The notes beneath the pieces were generated by a model. It ran no database searches. It was not told the origin of the DNA and was given only the letters and a program-made list of their open reading frames with translations. A stretch of 64,000 nucleotides of DNA from Crateriforma spongiae (GTDB taxonomy: Bacteria; Planctomycetota; Planctomycetia; Pirellulales; Pirellulaceae). Positions 26,001 to 34,388 of the stretch are shown here, in pieces. Position numbers and translations under genes: made by a program. The stretch covers positions 744,001-808,000 of the forward strand of contig NZ_JAAXMS010000003.1 of the NCBI RefSeq assembly GCF_012290005.1, read 5' to 3'. Positions within the stretch are counted from its first letter, which is position 1; each line of letters begins with the position of its first letter.

Positions 26001-26989
26001 CGCAGGCGAACCAACAACGCATCGCCGACACCGAAGAATTTACCGCGGGCGTCCGTGAAACACTCGACGAAATGCGACGCCAGGCGAGGGCCGACGCTGC
26101 AGCCAAACGCGCCGAGCGTTCTCTCGCCGAAGCCGATCGGCAATCGAAGGTGGCCGCAGCGGAAGCCGACTTCCAGGCGGCCGTCGACAAAGCGAACGCT
26201 TTGAGGCCGGCGGAGAACGAGGAAGTATCCGAAAGCGACTCCACGTCACCACAGATTTATGACGACCTCGCCGCAGCAATTGCTGAAGCAAAGGCATCAC
26301 TGGAAACCGCGCAAGCGGAAGCCGTGCTGACTGGCGAGGATGCATCAGGCGATGAGCGCATCCAAAAACTGCAAGCCGGCATCGCGGCAATGGAAGCGAA
26401 AGCCGCAGCGATCAACGAGCGTGCGGGAAAGCAAGGCAAACTCACACTTCCACCGGCCGAACTCGACAAAGACACGGTCGCATTGGAACTCGATCGCGAG
26501 GCCCAAGCCTCGATTGACAACTTCGCCGGCACGGACATTGGTGGAGCATCGAACGAATCCGTCACCGGCAAGTTCGATTCACGCGGACTGAATATCGGCA
26601 GCGGTGCGAGACGATTAGAGCCCATGGCGTTAAAACCGCCAGCGGAGAAGCTCGAACCAATCGCCGAGAAAATCGAACCCGAAGTCATCGTTGCTCCCAA
26701 GCTGCTTGTTGAGGAACCGGATAAAGACAACGAACCAGCCACAGGAGAAGAGCCGGCGAACGACTTCGCACCCGGCTTGCAGCAAATCAACGACCGCTTA
26801 ATCGCGATTGGCGAATACTTGATGAAGTCCAACGAACTCCTGGCCGGTAACCAGGGGAACGTCAACGAGACCAGCGATCGACTTGGCCTCGGACTGAGCG
26901 AAGACGTCGAGCGAGCGATCGTTGAAACCGCCAACAACACTCGCAAACTGGCCGAGCAATCCAACGGTCGCGGATTGGTGTTTAGCTGA
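23063..26989 (+). CDS. phage tail tape measure protein
   Basis: A 1308-aa protein, the longest in the phage module. Residues about 60-330 are the conserved tape measure core (FAEYDDAIRQVGAITGATGTAFDRL, VANLMTELGRAGFDSRQIEDM, LSAAESEKFQKVFG). Hydrophobic glycine/alanine-rich segments follow (about 375-460 and 550-690), thought to line or penetrate the envelope during DNA ejection. Residues about 880-1050 form a charged coiled coil rich in KRK and ERK. The tape measure sets tail length. Confidence 0.92.
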   Translation: MSQVRAGAAFVELTLKNSALVKGLRSAQKQLSSFAASTSMMGAKLTGLGVAMAAPLGDGIRKFAEYDDAIRQVGAITGATGTAFDRLNAKAKQLGTTTSFSAVEVANLMTELGRAGFDSRQIEDMTGSVMNLARATGTDATLASGIFAAAIRQFNMQAGDASRVADGLTAAANKSFNSVESLGEALKYAGPVAADANMSLEETLAILGTLGNVGIQGSSAGNALKRLLTLSAAESEKFQKVFGVATKDAAGNARPLVDVLGEVAQATKTLGSSDRAAKFNEVFGMLGITAASAIGKTVTDTRELLGELEGAGGIAKKTAAKMESGLGGAFRVLSSSFEAVRIAIGEALEKPIQRLTENISTAASAMTRWIGENKRVIQVAALVAAGVGAAGAALLTIGSAAAAASMAVGGLLGIFSAIGSVVGMAGAAVAALLSPIGLVIAGVAGLGLYLAKTSGLLSRVSEFFKTAFAQIAVDSQAAFKSIAASLASGDITGAAKVMWAYLRGLWKQGVAALSNAWEQLSSSLDDFAGGLLSAVGSLLRSTLAWASENRTAILTAVAGFAAMKVAATGVGAAMIALKGITLGLSVASKTLAATWAVMKGVGAGIKAVFIGIAAVKKINIALAGVYAAVTGGLSAAFGLLTGAISAAAGAMALLFSPLGLVVAGVAALGAYFLYTSGAIGSSIDFLKGAFQKLKADTMAAFGAIANALRAGDINAAVDVLWSYIKLQWTKGTTWLSGMWSRFTAYLSDAWGDAIYKLADQLIQGFGGLRAVWNSTVAYLADGWTILTSAVQKGWNNTVGLLKKSFLKLHELVDIAGDVAIQIGGVLVNALAGVEGAWVETIDYLADSWAVFVGEVRKMWNSTVGFLRKAWVKLKSLFDDDINVEAEVRKIDNETNANNAAEERKRQTAIAGRAERRRKRKAEIEANRKAMQDDLQRQLDERKKSREGRDLDVDFAAIDAETEQQNAAVDVERDRQFEANAQANQQRIADTEEFTAGVRETLDEMRRQARADAAAKRAERSLAEADRQSKVAAAEADFQAAVDKANALRPAENEEVSESDSTSPQIYDDLAAAIAEAKASLETAQAEAVLTGEDASGDERIQKLQAGIAAMEAKAAAINERAGKQGKLTLPPAELDKDTVALELDREAQASIDNFAGTDIGGASNESVTGKFDSRGLNIGSGARRLEPMALKPPAEKLEPIAEKIEPEVIVAPKLLVEEPDKDNEPATGEEPANDFAPGLQQINDRLIAIGEYLMKSNELLAGNQGNVNETSDRLGLGLSEDVERAIVETANNTRKLAEQSNGRGLVFS

Positions 26990-27783
26990 TGGGGTTTTCA
27001 GCGGGAGCCTACAACTTTGCGGTCGCCGCACTATCGCCAAAGGCAACACGCGGCACCCAGAGTTCTGACGTCACATCCTACGTTGCCGACACCGGTGGCG
27101 GAGCAGTCAGTCCGGCGGCAGCCGCCGAGGCGTTGCACAGTCATCTGGTCACAGGCGACCCGAACATCGAACCCTATCTTCGTGTCGATGCCGAGCACAT
27201 CAACCAGAAGTATGTCCTCGCCACCGCCAGCATCAATCGCACCAAGCTCGATCCTGTCTCGTTTAATACCACGGGAGCGACCACGCACGTCAACCAATCG
27301 CTGTCCACTCGCGGCATCTACGCCGCGCCCGGGAAGACCGCGCCTAACTATCGCGGTGCGATTGGCGTCAGTGATTCCGGCGTGTCCGGCGTTGACGTAA
27401 CGGTGCCGGCCTTCGAGTTCTCGGTGCGAAAGAAGTTTGAGTTCGTCTCGACCAGTTACTTGCTGGCTTGCGTTGCGATGACGGGGCGCACGAACGGCGG
27501 ACCGTGGTCGATCTTCAGTCCCGGCGAAGCTCTATTTCTTGGCGCGGAGGGCGGCGAGGACGAACAGAACTGGGTGGATATCACCTATCACTTCGCGGCG
27601 CGGCCCAATCAACCCACGCTTTCGATCGGAAATATCGGAGTCATCGACAAACGGGGCTGGGACTACCTGTGGGTAAAGCACGACGAGGAAGTCGTTGGCG
27701 ACCGGGTGCTGCAAACGCCAGCGGCGGCCTACGTCGAACAGGTTTATCCCGAAGGCAACTTTTACGCATTGGGAATTTCGTAG
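26989..27783 (+). CDS. distal tail or baseplate protein
   Basis: A 264-aa protein that starts with ATG 26989, sharing one base with the tape measure stop. Beta-rich, with FEFSVRKKFEFVSTSYLLACVAMTGRTNGGPWSIFSPGEALFLGAEGGEDEQNWVDITYHFAARPN in the middle. Position directly after the tape measure suggests a distal tail or hub-type protein. Family not recognised directly. Confidence 0.6.
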   Translation: MGFSAGAYNFAVAALSPKATRGTQSSDVTSYVADTGGGAVSPAAAAEALHSHLVTGDPNIEPYLRVDAEHINQKYVLATASINRTKLDPVSFNTTGATTHVNQSLSTRGIYAAPGKTAPNYRGAIGVSDSGVSGVDVTVPAFEFSVRKKFEFVSTSYLLACVAMTGRTNGGPWSIFSPGEALFLGAEGGEDEQNWVDITYHFAARPNQPTLSIGNIGVIDKRGWDYLWVKHDEEVVGDRVLQTPAAAYVEQVYPEGNFYALGIS

Positions 27784-30369
27784 TTGGCCAGACGTGTTCG
27801 ACCCGGCGACAACCTCGAAATCACCGCGGTCGAATACAACCGACTGTTAGCGGCAGCCGAGGCGATGCACCGCAATCGGCTGCCCGGTGGCGGTGGTGCT
27901 CGCACTCACCTGCGAAACGCCGCATCTGTTCGTGTGCACAACACGTCCGGTGTGGTGGTCCCGATCGGCGGCATCGTGGGTTTCGATTCGCCGATCACGG
28001 ATCCGCAAGCCGGCCCGGTGGAACTGGCTCGCTTCGTCCGCGACGCAACGATCAAAACGGTTCGCCCAACCGAAGATGAACACACCGGCCGAGTCGGTGT
28101 CGCGATTGAGCCGATCCGCGATGGCGAGGTCGGCCGAGTGGTGTTCGATGGCGTGGTTGCCGCCCAAGTCGACATCAGTGAAACCTGGCACCGCTTCGCC
28201 GACGTAGCCGAGTCCGGCGGCGATACGCTGCAATCAAAGCCCGACGGCTCGGCCCAGATCCTGTGGCGAAAAGACTCTGGTGCGACTGGACGTCAGTGGG
28301 CCGTGGTCCGTATCGGTCGACCTGCCGATCCTGTGTACATGATCAAAGTGCCCGCCGGTGGCATCGCAGCCCGACGTGGAGTGCGAACTGGTGCGGCCGA
28401 CTGTGACCTGTATCAGCTGAACAACGATGGCGAGCTCGAAGCCGTCACCGACCCGGCTGGCCAGCAAGTCCGCATCACCGCTCGCAATCACTCGGCCCAG
28501 CGAATCCGCGGACCGATCAACGGCAGCGGCGAAGACCAATACCTCGTCGTCACATTTGACGGTAGACGTTCGTGGGTCATCGACCCGCCAAAGCAAACGT
28601 TGCTTTGTAAACCGACGAAACGCCTGAAAGCCAAATCATGGGGCACCGCCCGCGAATTGCGGTTTGACGGGTCGCGGTGGAGACCGATCGGCGTCAGGGT
28701 TTCGGTCTACAACGTCTGTGACTACTCGCTACTCGCGTCGCAACAGATCATCTGCCACTTCCACGAGGACACCGGTAGCTATGTGACGATCGGTTGCCGT
28801 TGTTGTGACGGTAGTAGCTCCTCGAGTTCGTCTTCCTCATCCAGTAGCTCGTCATCCAGCGTCGCGTCCTCATCCAGTTCACCCTCCTCGTCGAGTAGCC
28901 CATCGAGTAGTAGCAGTTCGTCCGTCAGCAGTAGTTCTTCGAGCAGCTCATCGAGTAGTTCATCTTCCAGTAGCTCGTCACCCAGCAGTAGCTCGCTAAG
29001 CAGCTCAAGTTCAAGCAGCATCTCGTCAAAGTCGAGCAGTTCCGCATCGTCTTCCTCGAGTCATTCATCTTCCAAATCGCCGTCTAGCCAATCCAGCAGT
29101 CCAAGCTCATCGAGCCAAACCTCGTCTTCGAGTGGTTCATCGGTTTCGAGTAAATCGTCGTCGAGCGACAGCAGCAAATTTTCCACGAGCTCGGTTTCGG
29201 ACTCAAGCAGCAGTCACTCGGATAGTTCTTCGAGCGAATCAACTTCGCCAAGTAGTTCGTCGACGTCTGAATCAGCGTCATCAGCTTCCGAATCCGGTTC
29301 CTCGAACGCTTCGCTTAGCGAGGGGTCGAGCGTTCAGTCTTCGAGCAGCGATTCCTCTGGAAGCGACTCTTCAAAAAGTGGATCTTCGGGAAGTAATTCA
29401 TCCGTCAGCACGTCCGATAGCACCAGCCCCACACCCACATCCAATTCCACGTCAAGCGACTCGGGAAGTAATTCGGACAGCAGCGATTCCGCAAGTGACT
29501 CTGCCAGCGAGTCCGACAGTGCATCTGACAGCCAATCAGAATCCGGGCCATCGGGATCTTGGGAACCCAGCGGATCAACCCAAAGCAGCGGTTCAGGTTC
29601 TGACTCGCTTTCGGAATCAGCCTCTGACTACAACAGCGAGTCGGAAAGCACATCGCCCCCGGAAAGCTCCGGCTCGGATGAAAGCCAACCTAGCGGGTCA
29701 CCTCCGCACGAAAGTGACTCGGGCTCGACGCCTTGGTCAACCTCAACCAGCCACGCATCCGCATCATCAACGGGAAGTGACAGCGATAGCGAATCCGATT
29801 CAGCAAGCGATGGTTCTGATTCTGAATCGGATCAATCCGACTCCGGCGCATCCGGTTCGCAAGAATCAGGATCCAACGATTCCACCAGTGATGGATCACA
29901 AAGCACCCCGCCGAGCACCAGCACACTCGACGGATCATCCTCAGATCACAGCGATAGCCAACCGTCTGGCGATTCAACCTCCGTCGACTCCCGATCCGAC
30001 GCAAGCGATGCCCCATCCGACGATGGGTCCAACATCGATGCCAGTAGCGATTCGCGAGACGACAGTGAGTCCGACACGCCAAGCGACTCACACGAACCCA
30101 GCGGAAGTCGTGAGGACAGCGATGATCCATCAATCGACTTCCCGTCAGGCGACAGCCGATCCGAAGACGATTCCGATGACTCGCCGTCCGAAGATGATTC
30201 AGGTGACCCGCCGTCTGGTGCCAGCAGCGAAGGTTTCAGCGAACCATGTAACAGCACTTGGGTTTGGTCCTGCGGTTGGGAACTCGTTGACAGTGATTGT
30301 GAAGATCCCGGCGAACCGCCCTCAAGCAGCGGAGCCTACGACGGAGAAGTTGCGGGGATGACTGCATGA
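27784..30369 (+). CDS. serine-rich tail/fibre protein
   Basis: An 861-aa protein, probable TTG start directly after the previous stop. Residues 1-335 are a folded beta-rich domain (ARRVRPGDNLEITAVEYNRLLAAAEAMHRN at the start). Residues about 340-830 are extreme low complexity: first almost pure serine, then serine with D, E, G, P, T and Q. The last 35 residues contain a Cys/Trp-rich NSTWVWSCGWELVDSDCED cap. A tail-associated fibre with a serine stalk is the likely role. Dense Ser/Thr would be an ideal substrate for the glycosyltransferases downstream. Confidence 0.7.
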   Translation: MARRVRPGDNLEITAVEYNRLLAAAEAMHRNRLPGGGGARTHLRNAASVRVHNTSGVVVPIGGIVGFDSPITDPQAGPVELARFVRDATIKTVRPTEDEHTGRVGVAIEPIRDGEVGRVVFDGVVAAQVDISETWHRFADVAESGGDTLQSKPDGSAQILWRKDSGATGRQWAVVRIGRPADPVYMIKVPAGGIAARRGVRTGAADCDLYQLNNDGELEAVTDPAGQQVRITARNHSAQRIRGPINGSGEDQYLVVTFDGRRSWVIDPPKQTLLCKPTKRLKAKSWGTARELRFDGSRWRPIGVRVSVYNVCDYSLLASQQIICHFHEDTGSYVTIGCRCCDGSSSSSSSSSSSSSSSSVASSSSSPSSSSSPSSSSSSSVSSSSSSSSSSSSSSSSSSPSSSSLSSSSSSSISSKSSSSASSSSSHSSSKSPSSQSSSPSSSSQTSSSSGSSVSSKSSSSDSSKFSTSSVSDSSSSHSDSSSSESTSPSSSSTSESASSASESGSSNASLSEGSSVQSSSSDSSGSDSSKSGSSGSNSSVSTSDSTSPTPTSNSTSSDSGSNSDSSDSASDSASESDSASDSQSESGPSGSWEPSGSTQSSGSGSDSLSESASDYNSESESTSPPESSGSDESQPSGSPPHESDSGSTPWSTSTSHASASSTGSDSDSESDSASDGSDSESDQSDSGASGSQESGSNDSTSDGSQSTPPSTSTLDGSSSDHSDSQPSGDSTSVDSRSDASDAPSDDGSNIDASSDSRDDSESDTPSDSHEPSGSREDSDDPSIDFPSGDSRSEDDSDDSPSEDDSGDPPSGASSEGFSEPCNSTWVWSCGWELVDSDCEDPGEPPSSSGAYDGEVAGMTA
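28805..30230 (+). repeat. serine-codon low-complexity tract
   Basis: The DNA is a mixture of AGC, AGT, TCG, TCA and TCC codons rather than one repeated triplet. So the serine run is kept at protein level and not produced by simple slippage. Reverse-strand frames here are long but are shadows. Confidence 0.85.
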
Positions 30370-30935
30370 TCCATTGCCCGCATCTGACCACCGACAACGT
30401 CTGTAAAGTCGCCTCCGGCATGGCGGGCTCCCGAGCCAAAGTCACACCAGCCGCTTGCAACGCCTGTCAGAACGAATCCAACCCGCGAGCTATCAATGTC
30501 ATCACGATCGGCATGGCGCTCGTTAACAAGAAGCGTCGCAAGCAAGACACCCGCGAACTGCACGCGATGCTTCGCAGCTATCTACCCGAACGCAGCGAAG
30601 AACCCGCAACGCTCAAGATCGCCGACTACCGACCTGGCCCCGGCAACGAACTCAAGAAGATGCTCGCTTGGTTCGCTCGACCGAGTGAAACCTGTAACTG
30701 CGACACCCGCGCCGACACGATGAACGATTGGGGTGTCGACGGGTGTTTGCGAAACATCGAAACGATCACGGATTGGTTACTTGAAGAAGCCGAAGCACGA
30801 GGCCTACCGCATGGACGGTTCACACGAAAGATCGCCAAATCACTCGTCCACACAGCCATTCGACGGTTCCAGAAGAAGTTCCCCGACGGCGCGCCCGAGC
30901 CAGACGACGGCGATGATCGTCAGGGAGGCGGATGA
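30366..30935 (+). CDS. cysteine-rich phage tail-region protein
   Basis: A 189-aa protein overlapping the previous stop (ATGA). The N-terminal part has six cysteines with the spacing of a metal-binding domain (CPHLTTDNVCK, TPAACNACQ), and two more lie in CNCDTRADTMNDWGVDGC. The C-terminal half is helical and basic (FTRKIAKSLVHTAIRRFQKKF). This is a conserved small-phage hypothetical layout; no activity assigned. Last gene of the structural operon. Confidence 0.62.
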   Translation: MIHCPHLTTDNVCKVASGMAGSRAKVTPAACNACQNESNPRAINVITIGMALVNKKRRKQDTRELHAMLRSYLPERSEEPATLKIADYRPGPGNELKKMLAWFARPSETCNCDTRADTMNDWGVDGCLRNIETITDWLLEEAEARGLPHGRFTRKIAKSLVHTAIRRFQKKFPDGAPEPDDGDDRQGGG

Positions 30936-31339
30936 CGTCCAGCTTCGACCCATAGCGTCCGCACTTCAACGGCCTGTGGCCGATTCATGCGAAGCGTTCG
31001 AATGGTTACTTCGCCAATCTCGGTCAGTCCAACGATTACCGCCCCGTCCACGGACCAATCAAAATGATCGAGCCAGGTTTCTTGTTGGGGATGGAACAAA
31101 GCAAATTCACGACCGTCATCCGTTGTGCCGCGAATACGGTTCGACTTGAACCGATTGCACGCCGGACAGGCGAGACAAAGATTTTGGAACTCTGTCGCTC
31201 CGCCTTCGGATCGCGGGACAATGTGTTCAATTTCAAAAGTCGAAACGGTCAGCGACTCGGCTGTTTGGCAGTAGGCACAGCAGGCAAAGAATCTCTCGCG
31301 AACCCGCCGTCGAAGATCGGCGGAGACATACCGGCTCAC
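30920..31339 (-). CDS. HNH endonuclease
   Basis: A 139-aa HNH nuclease. Zinc-type cysteines CCAYCQ (near residue 21) and CLACPACN (near 57) frame the catalytic EIEHIVPRSEGG (HIVPRS) and NLCLACPACNRFKSNR. It cleaves DNA with one metal ion. It is coupled to a small upstream gene (4-bp overlap) in an arrangement found repeatedly in planctomycete and cyanobacterial genomes. Convergent with the phage operon and overlapping its last gene by 16 bp. Confidence 0.85.
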   Translation of the reverse strand: MSRYVSADLRRRVRERFFACCAYCQTAESLTVSTFEIEHIVPRSEGGATEFQNLCLACPACNRFKSNRIRGTTDDGREFALFHPQQETWLDHFDWSVDGAVIVGLTEIGEVTIRTLRMNRPQAVEVRTLWVEAGRHPPP

Positions 31340-31578
31340 GGATTTTTGTCGTGCTGGCTGAGCGTAAATGCAGCGCGGGCTTTGAGCAAATTGAGTTCGT
31401 CAATTTGTTCGATCAAGTCGTCAAGCTCTTTGGTCTCTCCCTCGCTCAGCTTTCCGTCTGAGTTTCGAGCTAGCAAATCGTCCAAATGTGATTGTGCCTT
31501 GGGTGCTAGCAAGCCACTGGCAAGCGCCTTCAAGGCCGGCACGCTGACGTTTGACAGTAATTTCGCTTCGTTTGACAT
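31336..31578 (-). CDS. small helical partner of the HNH endonuclease
   Basis: An 80-aa helical protein (LKALASGLLAPKAQSHLDDLLARNSDGKLSEGETKELDDLIEQIDELNLLKARAAF). The DGKLSEGETKELDDLIEQIDELNLLKARA part matches the short proteins that commonly precede HNH genes in this arrangement. It could be a regulator or antitoxin-like partner. The first ATG at 31578 follows a reasonable spacing from the divergent glycosyltransferase gene. Confidence 0.7.
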   Translation of the reverse strand: MSNEAKLLSNVSVPALKALASGLLAPKAQSHLDDLLARNSDGKLSEGETKELDDLIEQIDELNLLKARAAFTLSQHDKNP

Positions 31579-31627
31579 GCGAATCCCTATTTGAACCGTC
31601 GATGCTCGTCCGAGGATACCAAAAGAA

Positions 31628-33046
31628 ATGCCTGTGAATCCATACGAAATGGATCTCATCGACCCACAAGAGTTCTGCGTCAAAGGCTCAATTGTCGAAA
31701 GATGTTTCCTCATCAACCTCGATCGACGCGAAGACCGACTCAAAGAATGGCTCCAACAACTCCCCGATCCGTGGCCACTGCCCGAACCCGAACGTTTTGC
31801 CGCGATCGACGGTCGCCGGTGTGCCACGCCTCCCCAGTGGCGAGCCGGCAACGGTGCGTGGGGCTGCTACCGATCGCACTGTTTGATTCTCGAGAAGTGT
31901 CTGATCGAGGGCATCGATTCGTACGTGGTCTTTGAAGACGACGCGGGGTTCGTCGAAGACTTTGCAGAGCGATTCCAACAATACGCCGAGGAGTTGCCGG
32001 CCGACTGGGGACTCGCTTACCTCGGCGGGCAACACCTGTTTGCCGGCAAGCATCCGCCGCAACGAATCAGCGAACACGTCTATCGACCCTACAACGTCAA
32101 TCGCACGCATGCCTTCATGGTCCGCGGTCGCGAGAACATGAAGGCCCTGTACCGACATCTTCACTGGAACGATTGGCAACAGCGGCACCACATCGACCAT
32201 CACCTCGGCCGTTTGACTCAGCGTCGGTACCAAGCCCTCGTTCAAGGCAAGAACATCGAGAAGGAATCGATCGCCGTCTACACGCCCGATCGCTGGATGG
32301 TGGGCCAGCTTCCGACCAAGTCGAACATCTGCGGACGAAAGTGGGAACAAACCCGTTTCTTCAACGACGCCCGCAACGCCGACCACAGTGACTCGCCATT
32401 CTTTGCCGTGCTCGGCCCGCATCGATCGGGAACCTCCTGCGTTGCCATGGTCATGCATCACCTCGGAGTTCACATGGGTAACCAATTGTCGGGCTACGAA
32501 GCCACGGGCGGAGGCGAAGCGATCGGGCTGGCTCAACTGTGTGAAAATGCGATGCGTTTCCCGGCGATCGATCCCGTTTGGCCCGATCATCAACTGACCC
32601 AGAAACTCAAGTCCTGGATCGTCCAACGCAAAGCCGAAGCCAATCGCGACAAAACGGTCGCCGGCGGTAAGTACCCGCATCTGTGTCGCTTTGCCGAACA
32701 TCTGCACGCTGCTCTCGGCGACTCGCTGCGAATCATCTCAGTCGAACGGGACATTGAAGCGTCGATCAACAGCCTCAAGTCACGATCTGAAATACATCGA
32801 GGCCAATGGTTCGCCGCAACCGACGATCAATGCGAACAACTGCAGCGCAGTCTGCTGGAGCACCGCGAGCGCTTCATCGCCGAACATCCCGACGTGCCGC
32901 TCTTCCGCATCGAGTTCGCCGAACTGGTCACTTACCCCAAAGAAGCCATCCGCGACCTGATCGGGTTCCTTGGTATCGACCCCAGCGAAGAAGAGATCGC
33001 CTCGGCGATCGATCACGTGAACCCGGACCTGCGGAAGCATGGGTGA
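31628..33046 (+). CDS. GT25 glycosyltransferase fused to sulfotransferase
   Basis: A 472-aa two-domain enzyme. Residues about 20-245 look like glycosyltransferase family 25 (CFLINLDRREDRLKEW, the EDDAGF acidic motif near 103, GLAYLGGQHL and RTHAFMV). Residues about 255-472 are a sulfotransferase: GPHRSGTSCVAMVMHHLG is the PAPS 5'-phosphosulfate loop, and ISVERDIEASINSLKSR is the 3'-phosphate region. One protein would thus add a sugar and a sulfate. Adjacent to the serine-rich phage protein. Substrate inferred, not seen. Confidence 0.85.
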   Translation: MPVNPYEMDLIDPQEFCVKGSIVERCFLINLDRREDRLKEWLQQLPDPWPLPEPERFAAIDGRRCATPPQWRAGNGAWGCYRSHCLILEKCLIEGIDSYVVFEDDAGFVEDFAERFQQYAEELPADWGLAYLGGQHLFAGKHPPQRISEHVYRPYNVNRTHAFMVRGRENMKALYRHLHWNDWQQRHHIDHHLGRLTQRRYQALVQGKNIEKESIAVYTPDRWMVGQLPTKSNICGRKWEQTRFFNDARNADHSDSPFFAVLGPHRSGTSCVAMVMHHLGVHMGNQLSGYEATGGGEAIGLAQLCENAMRFPAIDPVWPDHQLTQKLKSWIVQRKAEANRDKTVAGGKYPHLCRFAEHLHAALGDSLRIISVERDIEASINSLKSRSEIHRGQWFAATDDQCEQLQRSLLEHRERFIAEHPDVPLFRIEFAELVTYPKEAIRDLIGFLGIDPSEEEIASAIDHVNPDLRKHG

Positions 33047-33048
33047 TG

Positions 33049-33516
33049 TCAGGTACCGTTGAAAGCGGCGTCCAATTCCGCGATGTTCAGTTTCACCATG
33101 CCCATCATCGCATCGAACATCCGCTTGGTCGCCGCAGGATCGTCAGCGTCCCAGTAGTCCATCACCTTTGCCGGGACAATCTGCCAGGCGACACCGTAGC
33201 GATCGTTCAGCCACCCGCACTGGATCTCCTTGCCGCCGTCGGTCAACTTCGACCACAACGTATCGATCTCGTCCTGGTTGTCACAAGCGACAGAAAATGA
33301 AAACGCATTGCTGAAGCCGAAGTCTTGTCCGGCGTTGAGAGCACACACGGGCAAGCCGCCGAGCACGAAGTTGACGACGATCACTCCGCTGGTCGCGGGA
33401 TTGTTTTGGATACTCAAGATTTGCGAGTCCGGTATGACTGAGGTGTAGAACTCGGCAGCCTCTTTCGCTTGCGTCGAGAAGGTAAGCCACGGCGTCACTT
33501 TTGTTTCAATTCTCAT
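33049..33516 (-). CDS. PhnB-like VOC domain protein
   Basis: A 155-aa protein of the VOC fold, PhnB/3-demethylubiquinone-methyltransferase-like branch: TPWLTFSTQAKEAAEFYTSVIPDS at the start, GFSNAFSFSVACDNQDEIDTLWSKLTDGGKEIQCGWLNDRYGVAWQIVP in the middle and YWDADDPAATKRMFDAMMGM late. Start MRIETKV at 33516; an ATG at 33534 is also in frame. First downstream member of a sigma/YCII/VOC cassette on the minus strand. Confidence 0.85.
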   Translation of the reverse strand: MRIETKVTPWLTFSTQAKEAAEFYTSVIPDSQILSIQNNPATSGVIVVNFVLGGLPVCALNAGQDFGFSNAFSFSVACDNQDEIDTLWSKLTDGGKEIQCGWLNDRYGVAWQIVPAKVMDYWDADDPAATKRMFDAMMGMVKLNIAELDAAFNGT

Positions 33517-33530
33517 GGATGCAATTTCGT

Positions 33531-33896
33531 TCAATGAGTCGGTGATTGAGCTTGAGCGGGAAGTGGTTCGATCGGACGGATTTCGACAGTGCCTTTGCTT
33601 GCCGGAGGTAGCTTCGCGGCGATCGCGATAGCTTCATCGAGGTTGTCGACATCGAGTATGTAGTAGCCGCCAAGTTGCTCGGCGGTTTCGGCGAACGGGC
33701 CGTCGGTGATTTGTTTTTTCCCGTCACGCACTCGTACGCTGGTCGCTGTGGTGACGCTTCGTAGCGGAGCCGATTCGACCAACTTGCCCTGTTGCTTCAG
33801 CTCCTCGCTGATTCTCGACGATTCGATCATGCAGGCTTCACGCTGCTCTTGCGTCCATTCGTCTTCGCTGCCGTAGATTAATAGCATGTATTTCAT
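33531..33896 (-). CDS. YCII-related (DGPF) protein
   Basis: A 121-aa YCII-fold protein (MKYMLLIYGSEDEWTQ start, VRVRDGKKQITDGPFAETAEQLGGYYILDVDNLDEAIAIAAKLP). The DGPF motif is near residue 65. Family members occur in ECF42-type regulons. It overlaps the VOC gene start (33893) by 4 bp, so it is coupled. Confidence 0.9.
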   Translation of the reverse strand: MKYMLLIYGSEDEWTQEQREACMIESSRISEELKQQGKLVESAPLRSVTTATSVRVRDGKKQITDGPFAETAEQLGGYYILDVDNLDEAIAIAAKLPPASKGTVEIRPIEPLPAQAQSPTH

Positions 33897-34333
33897 GTTG
33901 AGGCTCCTTGGCCAGTTTCATCCTGAGAACTCGGCGGAATCGCAGCGGGGTCCATCCAGAGAGGTTCCCAAACATGTCCATCGAGATCTGAAAAGAAGCG
34001 ACTGAACATGAAACCATGATCGAGAGACGGATTGATGTCGGCGGTTCCTCCATGTTCGCCGGCAAGTCGATTGATTGCATCGACCTCCGCTCGGCTGTCC
34101 AGGTTGAAACACAGCATTACTTCGCTTGAAGTTGTCGAGGGAATAGAGCGGTCAGTAAACGTTTTCCACTTATCGTGAGTCAGCAGCATCACATAGATCA
34201 CTTCGCTCCAGACCATGCAGGCAGCCGTGTCGTCGGTGAAGTCAGGATTGTTGGTGAAGCCGATCGCTTCGTAGAAAGCCATCGACGCTTTCAAGTCGGC
34301 AACGGGGAGATTGACGAAGATGGATTTGCTCAT
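33893..34333 (-). CDS. VOC/glyoxalase-family protein
   Basis: A 146-aa protein of the VOC superfamily (SKSIFVNLPVADLKASMAFYEAIGFTNNPDFTDD, then DINPSLDHGFMFSRFFSDLDGHVWEPLWMDP). The pattern LPVADLKASMAFY is diagnostic of glyoxalase/bleomycin-resistance type proteins, here of the lactoylglutathione-lyase-like kind. Member of the ECF42 cassette. Confidence 0.88.
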   Translation of the reverse strand: MSKSIFVNLPVADLKASMAFYEAIGFTNNPDFTDDTAACMVWSEVIYVMLLTHDKWKTFTDRSIPSTTSSEVMLCFNLDSRAEVDAINRLAGEHGGTADINPSLDHGFMFSRFFSDLDGHVWEPLWMDPAAIPPSSQDETGQGAST

Positions 34334-34388
34334 GGATATTTCTCCGGGGCATCTAGGAGGTGCGGACTAGTCGTTCTTCTTTCGAGTG

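Noticed and set aside
28779-30257. Long open frames on the reverse strand and in other frames over the serine tract.
   Set aside because: They are by-products of the low-complexity serine codons (leucine-rich or arginine-rich shadows) and have no start signals or domains.
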